From assembly GCF_000429085.1 (NCBI RefSeq), contig NZ_AUBE01000024.1, positions 1 to 64,000 of the forward strand: 64,000 nt of DNA, in the 5' to 3' direction. Both the position numbers and the translations under genes were made by a program. Shown here piece after piece: positions 25,606 through 33,199 of the stretch. The first letter of the stretch is position 1. Each line of letters opens with the position of its first letter. The DNA comes from Streptomyces flavidovirens DSM 40150. Lineage in GTDB: Bacteria > Actinomycetota > Actinomycetes > Streptomycetales > Streptomycetaceae. A model generated the notes under the pieces. It was not told where the DNA came from, ran no database searches, and worked only from the letters and a program-made list of their open reading frames with translations.

Positions 25606-26631
25606 ATGACCGATCTGCACCCCTTCGTCGCAGGGCTGCCCAAGGCCGAACTGCATGTGCACCACGTCGGATCCGCCTCGCCGCGCATCGTCGCCGAGCT
25701 GGCCGCCCGCCACCCCGACTCCAAGGTCCCGACCGACCCCGAGGCGCTCGCGGACTACTTCACGTTCACCGACTTCGCGCACTTCATCGACGTCTATCTG
25801 TCCGTCGTGGACCTGATCCGCACGCCGGAGGACGTCCGCCTGCTGACGTTCGAGGTCGCCCGCGACATGGCGCGGCAGAACATCCGGTACGCCGAGCTGA
25901 CCATCACGCCGTTCAGCTCGACCCGCCGCGGCATCGACGAGAAGGCCTTCATGGAGGCCATCGAGGACGCCCGCAAGGCGGCGGAGAGCGAGCTGGGCAC
26001 CGTACTGCGCTGGTGCTTCGACATTCCGGGCGAGGCGGGCCTGGAGGCGGCCGAGGAGACGACCAGGCTGGCCGTGGACCTGCGCCCCGACGGCCTGGTG
26101 TCGTTCGGACTCGGCGGCCCCGAGATCGGCGTACCGCGCCCCCAGTTCAAGCCGTACTTCGACCGCGCGATCGCCGCCGGGCTGCACTCCGTCCCGCACG
26201 CCGGTGAGACGACCGGGCCGGAGACCGTCTGGGACGCGCTGAACTCCTTGCGCGCCGAGCGCATCGGCCACGGCACCAGCGCCGTCAAGGACCCGGCGCT
26301 GCTGGCCCACCTCGCCGAGCACCGCATCGCGCTGGAGGTCTGCCCGACCTCCAACATCGCGACGCGGGCGGTGGCCACGCTGGACGAGCACCCGGTCAGG
26401 GAGATGGTGGACGCGGGCGTCCTGGTCACCATCAACAGCGACGACCCGCCGATGTTCGGCACGGACCTCAACAGCGAGTACGGCGTGGCCGCACGCCTGC
26501 TCGGCCTCGACGAGCGCGGCGTCGCCGGCCTCGCCAAGAACGCGGTGGAGGCTTCCTTCCTCGACCCGGCGGGGAAGGCGCGGATCACCGCCGAGATCGA
26601 CGCGTACACCGAGAACTGGCTCGCCCGGTAA
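25606..26631 (+). CDS. adenosine deaminase-family enzyme, probably aminodeoxyfutalosine deaminase
   Basis: Amidohydrolase that deaminates a purine nucleoside. ATG 25606 has GGAGG five bases upstream; 341 residues. Zinc ligands and catalytic residues are present: HVH at 17-19, H198 and E201 in HAGETTGPE, H222 in RIGHGT, D279-D280 in NSDDPPMFGT. The metal motif continues HHVGS instead of the HLDGS/HLEGS of standard adenosine or adenine deaminases. From memory, that variant marks the actinobacterial enzymes shown to deaminate 6-amino-6-deoxyfutalosine in the futalosine route to menaquinone, the route Streptomyces uses. Family identity is sure; substrate is inference. The glycerophosphodiesterase gene follows 22 bases later. 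Confidence 0.9.
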   Translation: MTDLHPFVAGLPKAELHVHHVGSASPRIVAELAARHPDSKVPTDPEALADYFTFTDFAHFIDVYLSVVDLIRTPEDVRLLTFEVARDMARQNIRYAELTITPFSSTRRGIDEKAFMEAIEDARKAAESELGTVLRWCFDIPGEAGLEAAEETTRLAVDLRPDGLVSFGLGGPEIGVPRPQFKPYFDRAIAAGLHSVPHAGETTGPETVWDALNSLRAERIGHGTSAVKDPALLAHLAEHRIALEVCPTSNIATRAVATLDEHPVREMVDAGVLVTINSDDPPMFGTDLNSEYGVAARLLGLDERGVAGLAKNAVEASFLDPAGKARITAEIDAYTENWLAR

Positions 26632-26653
26632 CGCGTCACCGGACAATGGGGCC

Positions 26654-27343
26654 ATGCGCACCGTCACTGCCGTGGCCCACCGCGGCGACCCGTACCGCGT
26701 CCGTGAGAACACCCTCGCCTCGCTCCGCTCCGCCGTTGAGCGGGGCGCGGACGCCGTCGAGATCGACGTCCGCCTGACCCGCGACGGCGTCCCCGTACTC
26801 CTCCACGACGATTCGCTCAAGCGGCTGTGGGGTCACGAGCGGCTGCTCGCGGGCCTCACCGAGAAGGAACTGCGCGATCTGACCGGCGGCGGCGTTCCCA
26901 CCCTGCGCGAGGCGCTGAGCGCCATACCGGCCCACCGCGTCATGATCGATTTGCCGGGCGCCACCGCGCGGTCGGTACGTACCGTGGTCGGCATCGTCCA
27001 TGACTGCGGGGCCGCCGAGCGCGCGTACTACTGCGGGGGCACCTCGGCCATGCTGGAGGTACGCGCCACCGACCCCGGCGCCGAGATCGCCATGACGTGG
27101 ACGACGCTCACCCCGCCCCGCGCGACGCTGGTCGACGCGATGAAGCCGCGCTGGCTCAACTACCGCTTCGGCCTGGTCAGCCGCGACCTGACGGACCGGG
27201 TGCACAGGGACGGGCTGCTGGTCTCGGCGTGGACCGCCGACACCGGGCGCACGATGCGCCGCCTGATCGCCCGCGGCGTGGACTCGATCACCACCAACCG
27301 CGTCGACGTACTGCACGCACTGACCAAGGGTGCCCGGCCGTAG
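26654..27343 (+). CDS. glycerophosphodiester phosphodiesterase family protein
   Basis: Hydrolyses glycerophosphodiesters to glycerol-3-phosphate and an alcohol. 229 residues, a compact TIM barrel with the GDPD motifs AHRGDPYRVRENTLASLRSA at the N-terminus, DAVEIDVRLTRDGVPVLLHD (metal acidic residues and catalytic His) and a C-terminal VSAWTADTGRTMRRLIARGV. No signal peptide, so probably cytoplasmic. It lies 22 bases after the deaminase gene, likely co-transcribed, and converges on the second potD gene. Confidence 0.9.
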   Translation: MRTVTAVAHRGDPYRVRENTLASLRSAVERGADAVEIDVRLTRDGVPVLLHDDSLKRLWGHERLLAGLTEKELRDLTGGGVPTLREALSAIPAHRVMIDLPGATARSVRTVVGIVHDCGAAERAYYCGGTSAMLEVRATDPGAEIAMTWTTLTPPRATLVDAMKPRWLNYRFGLVSRDLTDRVHRDGLLVSAWTADTGRTMRRLIARGVDSITTNRVDVLHALTKGARP

Positions 27344-27482
27344 GTGGACCGCCGTGACGACAAATCACTTTGCTGGCGTGATCGCGGAGTTGGGATCGTA
27401 CGGCGAGCGAGGCCAAGGACGTCGTACACGGCACGTACCCGCGCTGGAGCGCCGCCGGCCGGGGCGCCGGGGGGCACCGGAA

Positions 27483-28667
27483 TCACAGCCCCACGATCGC
27501 GTTCCACTTCTTCGCGAAGCCGACGCGCTCCTCCGCCGTGATGTCCCGCGCGATCGCCAGCCGCTCGCGCATCGCGTCGTCGGGGAAGATCAGCGGGTCC
27601 TCGGCGAGTGCGGCGGTCTCCTCGTCCTTGGCGGAGGCCAGGATGTCGCGCGCCGCCGGCACCGGGCAGACGTAGTTGACCCAGGCCGCCAGCTCCGCCG
27701 CGACCTCGGGGTCGTAGTAGTGGTCGACGAGTTTCTCCGCGTTGCGCTTGTGGCGGGCGAGGTTGGGGATCATCAGGCTCTCCGCCCACAGCTCCGCCCC
27801 CTCCTCCGGCACCACGAACTCGATGTCGGCATTGTCGGCCTTGAGCTGGATGACGTCGCCCGAGTACGCCTGGCAGGCCAGGACGTCGCCGCTCGCCAGG
27901 TCCTTGATGTAGTCGTTGCCGGTGAAACGCCGGATGTGCTTGCGCTTCACGAGCTTCCCGACCTGTTCGCACATCGTGTGGAAGTCGTCGGCGGTCCACC
28001 GCGTCACATCGGCGCCGTTGCCCTGCATCAGCAGCGCGAAGCTCTCGTCGAGCCCGGAAAAGAGGGTCACCTTGCCGCGCAGGTCGTCGGCCCACAACTG
28101 GGAGGTGGAGCGGATCTCGTGGCCGAGCTTCCTGCGGTTGTACGCGATGCCGGTGATCCCGGACTGCCAGGGCACGGAGTGCAGGCGCCCTTCGTCGAAG
28201 GCGGGCGTACGCAGCTGCGGGTCCAGGTACTTGGCGACGTTCGGCTGCTTCGACCGGTCCATCTCCTGCACCCAGCCGAGGCGTACGAACCGGGCGGCCA
28301 TCCAGTCGCTGATGACGATGAGGTCGCGGCCGGTCTCCTGGTGGTTCATCAGCGCGGGGCTGATCTTTCCGAAGAACTCGTCGTTGTCGTTGATCTCTTC
28401 GGTGTAGCGGACGGATATCCCGGTGCGCCCGGTGAAGGCGTCGAGCGTGGGCCGCCGGGACTCGTTCTCGTCGTCGGTGTCGATGTAGAGCGGCCAGTTG
28501 GCGAACTGGAGGCTGCGGTCCCGTTCCGACCGGTCGTCGGCGGCGGCCCGGTCCCCCGGTTCGACGTACGCGGCGGGCACCCCGCACCCGGCGAGCGCGG
28601 CCAGCGCGCCTGCCGTGCCGAACCCACGGAGCAGCGTACGACGCGACACACGGCCAAGATCACTCAT
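27483..28667 (-). CDS. second polyamine-binding lipoprotein (PotD paralogue)
   Basis: Polyamine receptor without its own permease genes. ATG 28667 gives MSDLGRVSRRTLLRGFGTAG (394 residues): twin-arginine RRTLLRG at 9-15 and lipobox Cys28. It is clearly homologous to the 21624-22871 protein (shared ANWPLYID, GRDLIVISDWMAARFVRLGW, RRFTGNDYIKDLASGDVLAC, VNYVCPVPAARDIL). It probably delivers a different polyamine to the PotABC complex encoded 6 kb away. It lies downstream of the aminobutyraldehyde dehydrogenase gene, separated from it by a strong palindrome. Confidence 0.9.
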   Translation of the reverse strand: MSDLGRVSRRTLLRGFGTAGALAALAGCGVPAAYVEPGDRAAADDRSERDRSLQFANWPLYIDTDDENESRRPTLDAFTGRTGISVRYTEEINDNDEFFGKISPALMNHQETGRDLIVISDWMAARFVRLGWVQEMDRSKQPNVAKYLDPQLRTPAFDEGRLHSVPWQSGITGIAYNRRKLGHEIRSTSQLWADDLRGKVTLFSGLDESFALLMQGNGADVTRWTADDFHTMCEQVGKLVKRKHIRRFTGNDYIKDLASGDVLACQAYSGDVIQLKADNADIEFVVPEEGAELWAESLMIPNLARHKRNAEKLVDHYYDPEVAAELAAWVNYVCPVPAARDILASAKDEETAALAEDPLIFPDDAMRERLAIARDITAEERVGFAKKWNAIVGL

Positions 28668-28694
28668 GGCCCCCACCCTCGCCCCGCGCACGAA

Positions 28695-28729
28695 GGGCGG
28701 GCAATAGACAGTCTGTCTATCGCCCGCCC
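28695..28729. terminator. 17-bp near-perfect palindrome between aldehyde dehydrogenase and second potD gene
   Basis: Arms 28695-28711 and 28713-28729 match with one mismatch. The outer part is GC-rich (GGGCGGGC) and the core is AATAGACAG/CTGTCTAT. It lies 33 bases past the leftward dehydrogenase stop and 27 bases upstream of the potD paralogue start. A terminator or attenuator is the simplest reading, but the core also looks like a TetR-type operator. Confidence 0.65.
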
Positions 28730-28762
28730 CTGTGGAACAGCGTCCTGGTCAACCGGTTCCGG

Positions 28763-30202
28763 TCAGCCCTCGATCGACGTCATCACGTGCTTGATGCGCG
28801 TGTAGTCCTCGAAGCCGTACGCCGAAAGGTCCTTGCCGTAACCGGACTTCTTGAAGCCGCCGTGCGGCATCTCCGCGACCAGCGGGATGTGGGTGTTGAT
28901 CCACACACAGCCGAAGTCGAGGTTCTTGGACATGCGCATCGCCCGCGCGTGGTCCTTGGTCCACACCGAGGACGCCAGCGCGTACTCGACGCCGTTGGCC
29001 CACTCCAGGGCCTGCGCCTCGTCCGTGAAGGACTGGACGGTGATGACGGGGCCGAAGACCTCGTTCTGGATGATCTCGTCGTCCTGCTTGAGGCCGGAGA
29101 CGACGGTCGGGGCGTAGAAGTAGCCCTTGTCGCCGACCTGCTGGCCGCCCGCCTCGACCTTGGCGTGCGCCGGGAGACGGTCGATGAAGCCGCTGACCTG
29201 CTTGAGCTGGTTGGCGTTGTTCAGCGGGCCGTAGAGCACGTCCTCGTCGTCCGGCTGCCCGGTCTTCGTGTCCTGGGCGGCCTTCGCCAGCGCGGTGACG
29301 AACTCGTCGTGGATCGACTCCTGTACGAGCACGCGGGTGGCGGCGGTGCAGTCCTGGCCGGCGTTGAAGAAGCCCGCGACCGAGATGTCCTCGACGGCCT
29401 TGGCGATGTCGGTGTCTTCGAAGACGACGACCGGCGCCTTGCCGCCCAGCTCCAGGTGGACGCGCTTGACGTCCTTGGCGGCGGACTCGGCGACCTGCAT
29501 GCCGGCCCGTACGGAACCGGTGATGGAGGCCATCGCCGGGACCGGGTGCTCGACCATCGCGCGGCCGGTGTCACGGTCGCCGCAGACGACGTTGAAGACG
29601 CCCTTGGGGACGATGTTGCCGATGATCTCGGCCATCAGCACGGTCGAGGCGGGCGTCGTGTCCGACGGCTTGAGGACCACGGTGTTGCCCGCGGCGAGCG
29701 CCGGGGCGAACTTCCACACGGCCATCATCATCGGGTAGTTCCACGGCGCGACCTGCGCGCAGACGCCGACCGGCTCACGGCGGACGATGGAGGTCAGACC
29801 CTCCATGTACTCGCCGGCCGAGCGGCCTTCGAGCAGCCGGGCCGCACCCGCGAAGAAGCGGATCTGGTCGACCATGGGCGGCACTTCCTCGGTCCGCGTG
29901 AGACCGAGCGGCTTGCCGGTGTTCTCCGACTCGGCCGCGATCAGCTCCTCCGCTCGCTCCTCGAAGGCGTCCGCGATCTTGAGCAACGCCTTCTGGCGCT
30001 CCGCGGGCGTCGTGTCGCGCCAGGCCGGGAAGGCCGCGGCGGCGGCCGCCATGGCGGCGTCGACGTCCGCCTGACCGGAGAGCGGCGAGGTGGCGTACAC
30101 GTCGCCGGTGGCCGGGTTGACCACGTCAATGGTCCGCCCGTCGGCGGCTTCGCGGAACTCTCCGTCGATGTAGTTGCGCAGGCGGCGCAGTTCGGTGGTC
30201 AC
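28763..30202 (-). CDS. gamma-aminobutyraldehyde dehydrogenase
   Basis: Oxidises 4-aminobutyraldehyde (spontaneously cyclised to pyrroline) to GABA. GTG 30202 (VTTELRRLRNYIDGEF) is preferred over GTG 30208 because GGGAGG then has proper spacing; 479 residues. Catalytic Glu in LELGGKAPVVVF and Cys in NAGQDCTAATR; the C-terminal stretch is VAEMPHGGFKKSGYGKDLSA. It is divergent from the Lrp-type regulator and the aminotransferase, which would make the aldehyde from putrescine, so this is the second step of a transaminase route. Confidence 0.9.
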   Translation of the reverse strand: MTTELRRLRNYIDGEFREAADGRTIDVVNPATGDVYATSPLSGQADVDAAMAAAAAAFPAWRDTTPAERQKALLKIADAFEERAEELIAAESENTGKPLGLTRTEEVPPMVDQIRFFAGAARLLEGRSAGEYMEGLTSIVRREPVGVCAQVAPWNYPMMMAVWKFAPALAAGNTVVLKPSDTTPASTVLMAEIIGNIVPKGVFNVVCGDRDTGRAMVEHPVPAMASITGSVRAGMQVAESAAKDVKRVHLELGGKAPVVVFEDTDIAKAVEDISVAGFFNAGQDCTAATRVLVQESIHDEFVTALAKAAQDTKTGQPDDEDVLYGPLNNANQLKQVSGFIDRLPAHAKVEAGGQQVGDKGYFYAPTVVSGLKQDDEIIQNEVFGPVITVQSFTDEAQALEWANGVEYALASSVWTKDHARAMRMSKNLDFGCVWINTHIPLVAEMPHGGFKKSGYGKDLSAYGFEDYTRIKHVMTSIEG

Positions 30203-30366
30203 AGCCACCCCTCCCTTGTCGGATGTCCAATTGCTGAGATCCCTACCCTAGTCGCTCCGGTGTCGCTTTCGACATACCCGCCCACCAGGAACTTCGGATT
30301 CAGCAAGATCCGACGCCTCAAACAACGAATTTCATCGGTTTGGGGTTGCGGAACGGGCGAGACGTC
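30203..30366. promoter_or_regulatory. divergent promoter region between aldehyde dehydrogenase and Lrp-type regulator
   Basis: This 164-base region is more AT-rich than its surroundings. It contains the inverted pair TCGGAT (30294-30299) / ATCCGA (30308-30313) and CAAAC (30319-30323) / GTTTG (30338-30342) around an AT-rich core. Lrp/AsnC proteins usually bind their own divergent regions, so this is the likely operator region for both transcripts. No experimentally supported box can be assigned. Confidence 0.5.
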
Positions 30367-30873
30367 ATGCACAGTGAAGACGTGGCCAGCAGAAGCACAG
30401 ATTCCAGAACCGGGAACGGCTCGTCCCCAACGGTCGACGCCGTCTCTCTGGCGATCATTGAGCAGCTCCAGGAGGACGGGCGCCGTCCTTACGCCGCCAT
30501 CGGCAAGGCCGTCGGCCTCTCCGAAGCGGCCGTACGCCAGCGCGTACAGAAGCTGCTCGACCAGGGCGTGATGCAGATCGTCGCCGTCACGGACCCGCTC
30601 ACCGTGGGATTCCGGCGGCAGGCCATGGTCGGCATCAATGTCGAGGGCGACCTCGACCCCGTCGCCGATGCGCTGACTGCCATGGCCGAATGCGAGTACG
30701 TGGTGATGACCGCGGGCTCCTTCGACCTCATGGTGGAGATCGTCTGCGAGGACGACGACCACCTGCTCGAAGTGATCAACCGACGGATCCGGACGCTCCC
30801 CGGCGTGCGATCCACCGAGAGCTTCGTCTACCTCAAGCTGAAGAAGCAGACCTATATGTGGGGAACCCGATAG
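30367..30873 (+). CDS. Lrp/AsnC family transcriptional regulator
   Basis: 168 residues from ATG 30367 (MHSEDVASRSTDSRTG). The N-terminal helix-turn-helix is in AIGKAVGLSEAAVRQRVQKL (about residues 45-64) and the RAM effector domain follows (VGINVEGDLDPVADALTAMA; VMTAGSFDLMVEIVCEDDDH). The unusually long, Ser-rich N-terminus makes a downstream GTG start (30382) possible. It is followed by, and overlaps, the aminotransferase gene, and is divergent from the aminobutyraldehyde dehydrogenase gene; it is the obvious local regulator of this polyamine block. The ligand may be a polyamine or amino acid. Confidence 0.9.
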   Translation: MHSEDVASRSTDSRTGNGSSPTVDAVSLAIIEQLQEDGRRPYAAIGKAVGLSEAAVRQRVQKLLDQGVMQIVAVTDPLTVGFRRQAMVGINVEGDLDPVADALTAMAECEYVVMTAGSFDLMVEIVCEDDDHLLEVINRRIRTLPGVRSTESFVYLKLKKQTYMWGTR

Positions 30874-32237
30874 TCGTGAGCCAGGACCTCTCCAAGACCG
30901 CGTACGACCACCTGTGGATGCATTTCACCCGCATGTCGTCCTACGAGAACGCACCCGTGCCCACCATTGTGCGTGGTGAGGGCACCTACATCTACGACGA
31001 CAAGGGCAAGAAGTACCTCGACGGTCTCTCCGGCCTGTTCGTGGTGAACGCCGGTCACGGCCGCCACGAGCTCGCCGAGACCGCGTACAAGCAGGCGCAG
31101 GAGCTGGCCTTCTTCCCGATCTGGTCGTACGCCCACCCCAAGGCCGTAGAACTGGCCGAGCGCCTCGCGAACTACGCGCCGGGCGACCTGAACAAGGTCT
31201 TCTTCACCACCGGCGGCGGCGAGGCGGTCGAGACCGCGTGGAAGCTGGCGAAGCAGTACCACAAGCTCACCGGCAACCACACGAAGTACAAGGTGATCTC
31301 CCGCGCGGTGGCCTACCACGGCACCCCGCAGGGCGCCCTGTCCATCACCGGCCTGCCGGCCCTGAAGGCCCCCTTCGAGCCGCTCGTACCGGGTGCGCAC
31401 AAGGTCCCGAACACCAACATCTACCGCGCGCCGATCCACGGCGACGACCCGGTCGCCTTCGGCCGCTGGGCCGCCGACCAGATCGAGCAGGAGATCCTCT
31501 TCGAGGGCCCCGAGACCGTCGCGGCCGTCTTCCTCGAGCCGGTGCAGAACGCCGGTGGCTGCTTCCCGCCGCCGCCCGGGTACTTCCAGCGGGTCCGCGA
31601 GATCTGCGACAAGTACGACGTGCTGCTCGTCTCGGACGAGGTCATCTGCGCCTTCGGCCGCCTCGGCACGATGTTCGCCTGCGACAAGTTCGACTACGTA
31701 CCGGACATGATCACCTGCGCCAAGGGCATGACGTCGGGCTACTCCCCGATAGGCGCGTGCATCATCTCGGACCGTCTGGCCGAGCCGTTCTACAAGGGTG
31801 ACAACACCTTCCTGCACGGCTACACCTTCGGTGGCCACCCGGTCTCCGCGGCGGTCGGCTGCACGAACCTCGACATCTTCGAGCGCGAGGGTCTCAACCA
31901 GCACGTGCTCGACAACGAGGACGCGTTCCACTCGACGCTGAAGAAGCTGCTCGACCTGCCGATCGTCGGCGACGTACGCGGCAACGGCTTCTTCTACGGC
32001 ATCGAGCTGGTGAAGGACAAGGCCACGAAGGAGACCTTCACGGACGAGGAGACAGAGCGCGTGCTCTACGGCTTCCTCTCCAAGGCCCTCTTCGAGAACG
32101 GTCTGTACTGCCGCGCCGACGACCGTGGCGACCCGGTCGTCCAGCTCGCGCCGCCGCTGATCTCCAACCAGGACACCTTCGACGAGATCGAGGGGATCCT
32201 GCGCCAGGTGCTCACGGAGGCCTGGACGAAGCTCTGA
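30858..32237 (+). CDS. class III aminotransferase, probably polyamine (putrescine):2-oxo acid transaminase
   Basis: PLP transaminase related to omega-amino acid:pyruvate and putrescine aminotransferases. GTG 30858 gives VGNPIVVSQDLSKTAYDHLW (459 residues) and overlaps the regulator by 16 bases; GTG 30876 (VSQDLSKT) is the alternative. Motifs: FFTTGGGEAVETAWKLA (cofactor phosphate), SRAVAYHGTPQGALSITG, LVSDEVICAFGRLG (Asp), and the Schiff-base lysine in TCAKGMTSGYSPIGA. Context with the aldehyde dehydrogenase and PotD paralogue suggests it deaminates a diamine. A strong terminator follows at 32278. Confidence 0.9.
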   Translation: MGNPIVVSQDLSKTAYDHLWMHFTRMSSYENAPVPTIVRGEGTYIYDDKGKKYLDGLSGLFVVNAGHGRHELAETAYKQAQELAFFPIWSYAHPKAVELAERLANYAPGDLNKVFFTTGGGEAVETAWKLAKQYHKLTGNHTKYKVISRAVAYHGTPQGALSITGLPALKAPFEPLVPGAHKVPNTNIYRAPIHGDDPVAFGRWAADQIEQEILFEGPETVAAVFLEPVQNAGGCFPPPPGYFQRVREICDKYDVLLVSDEVICAFGRLGTMFACDKFDYVPDMITCAKGMTSGYSPIGACIISDRLAEPFYKGDNTFLHGYTFGGHPVSAAVGCTNLDIFEREGLNQHVLDNEDAFHSTLKKLLDLPIVGDVRGNGFFYGIELVKDKATKETFTDEETERVLYGFLSKALFENGLYCRADDRGDPVVQLAPPLISNQDTFDEIEGILRQVLTEAWTKL

Positions 32238-32277
32238 TCCCGGAGCAGGGCTCGTTGCTCTGATCGTATGACCCAGT

Positions 32278-32327
32278 CGCGGCCCGGATACACCCGTTCG
32301 AGTGAGAACGGACGTATCCGGGCCGCG
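32278..32327 (+). terminator. long hairpin terminator after the aminotransferase gene
   Basis: Outer arms 32278-32290 and 32315-32327 are a perfect 13-bp match. An inner stem CCGTTC (32294-32299) / GAACGG (32306-32311) extends the hairpin. It sits 41 bases past the stop codon. Confidence 0.85.
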
Positions 32328-32410
32328 CGCTTGCCACGCCGCCCCCCCTCGTTTCCTTACGGTGCAGTGACCGATCGGCCCCGTCTTCGTTCCCCCATAC
32401 GGGGGACGGG

Positions 32411-32448
32411 TGCTGTGACACTCAAGACGTGCTGTGACACTCAAGACG
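32411..32448. repeat. perfect 19-bp tandem duplication in the leader of the ABC ATPase gene
   Basis: The 19 bases TGCTGTGACACTCAAGACG occur twice head to tail (32411-32429 and 32430-32448), ending 13 bases before the ATG at 32462. Directly upstream is a small hairpin, TCCCCC (32391-32396) / GGGGGA (32401-32406). It may duplicate an operator or be a recent slippage event. Confidence 0.9.
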
Positions 32449-32461
32449 CGAGGTGTACGCC

Positions 32462-33199
32462 ATGGTGGCCCCACCCGACAACGATGTGCTGTGGGCGCGC
32501 TCCCTGCACTGCTCCCACAGCGGTTCCCCCGCCCTCACCGGCGTCTCGCTGGGTGTGCGCGAGGGCGAGATCCTGGCCGTCAGCGGTCCGCGCGGCAGCG
32601 GTAAGACAACTCTCCTGCGGTGCCTCTCCGGCCGGCTCGTCCCCCAGCAGGGCGAGGTCTGGTTCAACAGCGTGCCCGTGCACACCATGAGCGCCCCGCT
32701 GCGCGAGCGGCTGCGGCGCGACCGGTTCGGCTGGATCGACCCCGAGCCGGGGCTCGTACCGGAACTCAAAGCCTGGGAGAACGCCGCCCTGCCCCTTCTC
32801 CTGCGCGGCACCTCGCACCGTGCCGCGAAGAAGGCCGCCATGGAGTGGCTGGAGCGGCTCGACATCGGCATGATCGCCCGCAAGCGGCCGGCCGCGCTCC
32901 TGCAGTCCCAGCGCCAGCGGGTCGCCGTCGCCCGCGCCCTGGTCACCACGCCCGCGGTGCTCTTCGCGGACGAGCCGACGGCGCCGCTGCACCGCACGGA
33001 CCGGGCCCACGTCCTGCGTACGCTCACCACCGCGGCCCGCTCGCACCAGATCACCGTCCTCCTCGCGACGCACGACGCGGAGGTGGCGACGGTCGCGGAC
33101 CGTACGGTGTCACTGCTCGACGGGCGCCGCGTCAACTCCGTACAGCCGGACGGCGGGGACGCTCCGGAAGGCCGGGCCGCGTGCTCGCTCTCCGTCTAG
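32462..33199 (+). CDS. ABC transporter ATP-binding protein with degenerate signature motif
   Basis: Nucleotide-binding subunit of the LolD/MacB type. ATG 32462 (MVAPPDNDVLWARSLH) has GAGGTG upstream; 245 residues. Walker A GPRGSGKTT at 42-50, Walker B VLFADEPTAPL, switch His LLATHDAEVATVAD. The signature that should read LSGGQ is QSQRQ (ALLQSQRQRVAVARAL), so both signature glycines are lost. The C-terminus overlaps the permease gene by 19 bases. Such pairs usually act in lipid, peptide or antibiotic export; the substrate is unknown. Confidence 0.87.
   Translation: MVAPPDNDVLWARSLHCSHSGSPALTGVSLGVREGEILAVSGPRGSGKTTLLRCLSGRLVPQQGEVWFNSVPVHTMSAPLRERLRRDRFGWIDPEPGLVPELKAWENAALPLLLRGTSHRAAKKAAMEWLERLDIGMIARKRPAALLQSQRQRVAVARALVTTPAVLFADEPTAPLHRTDRAHVLRTLTTAARSHQITVLLATHDAEVATVADRTVSLLDGRRVNSVQPDGGDAPEGRAACSLSV

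Noticed and set aside
28695..28729. Terminal inverted repeats or attachment site of a mobile element
   Set aside because: No second copy, target duplication, integrase or transposase is visible around it.
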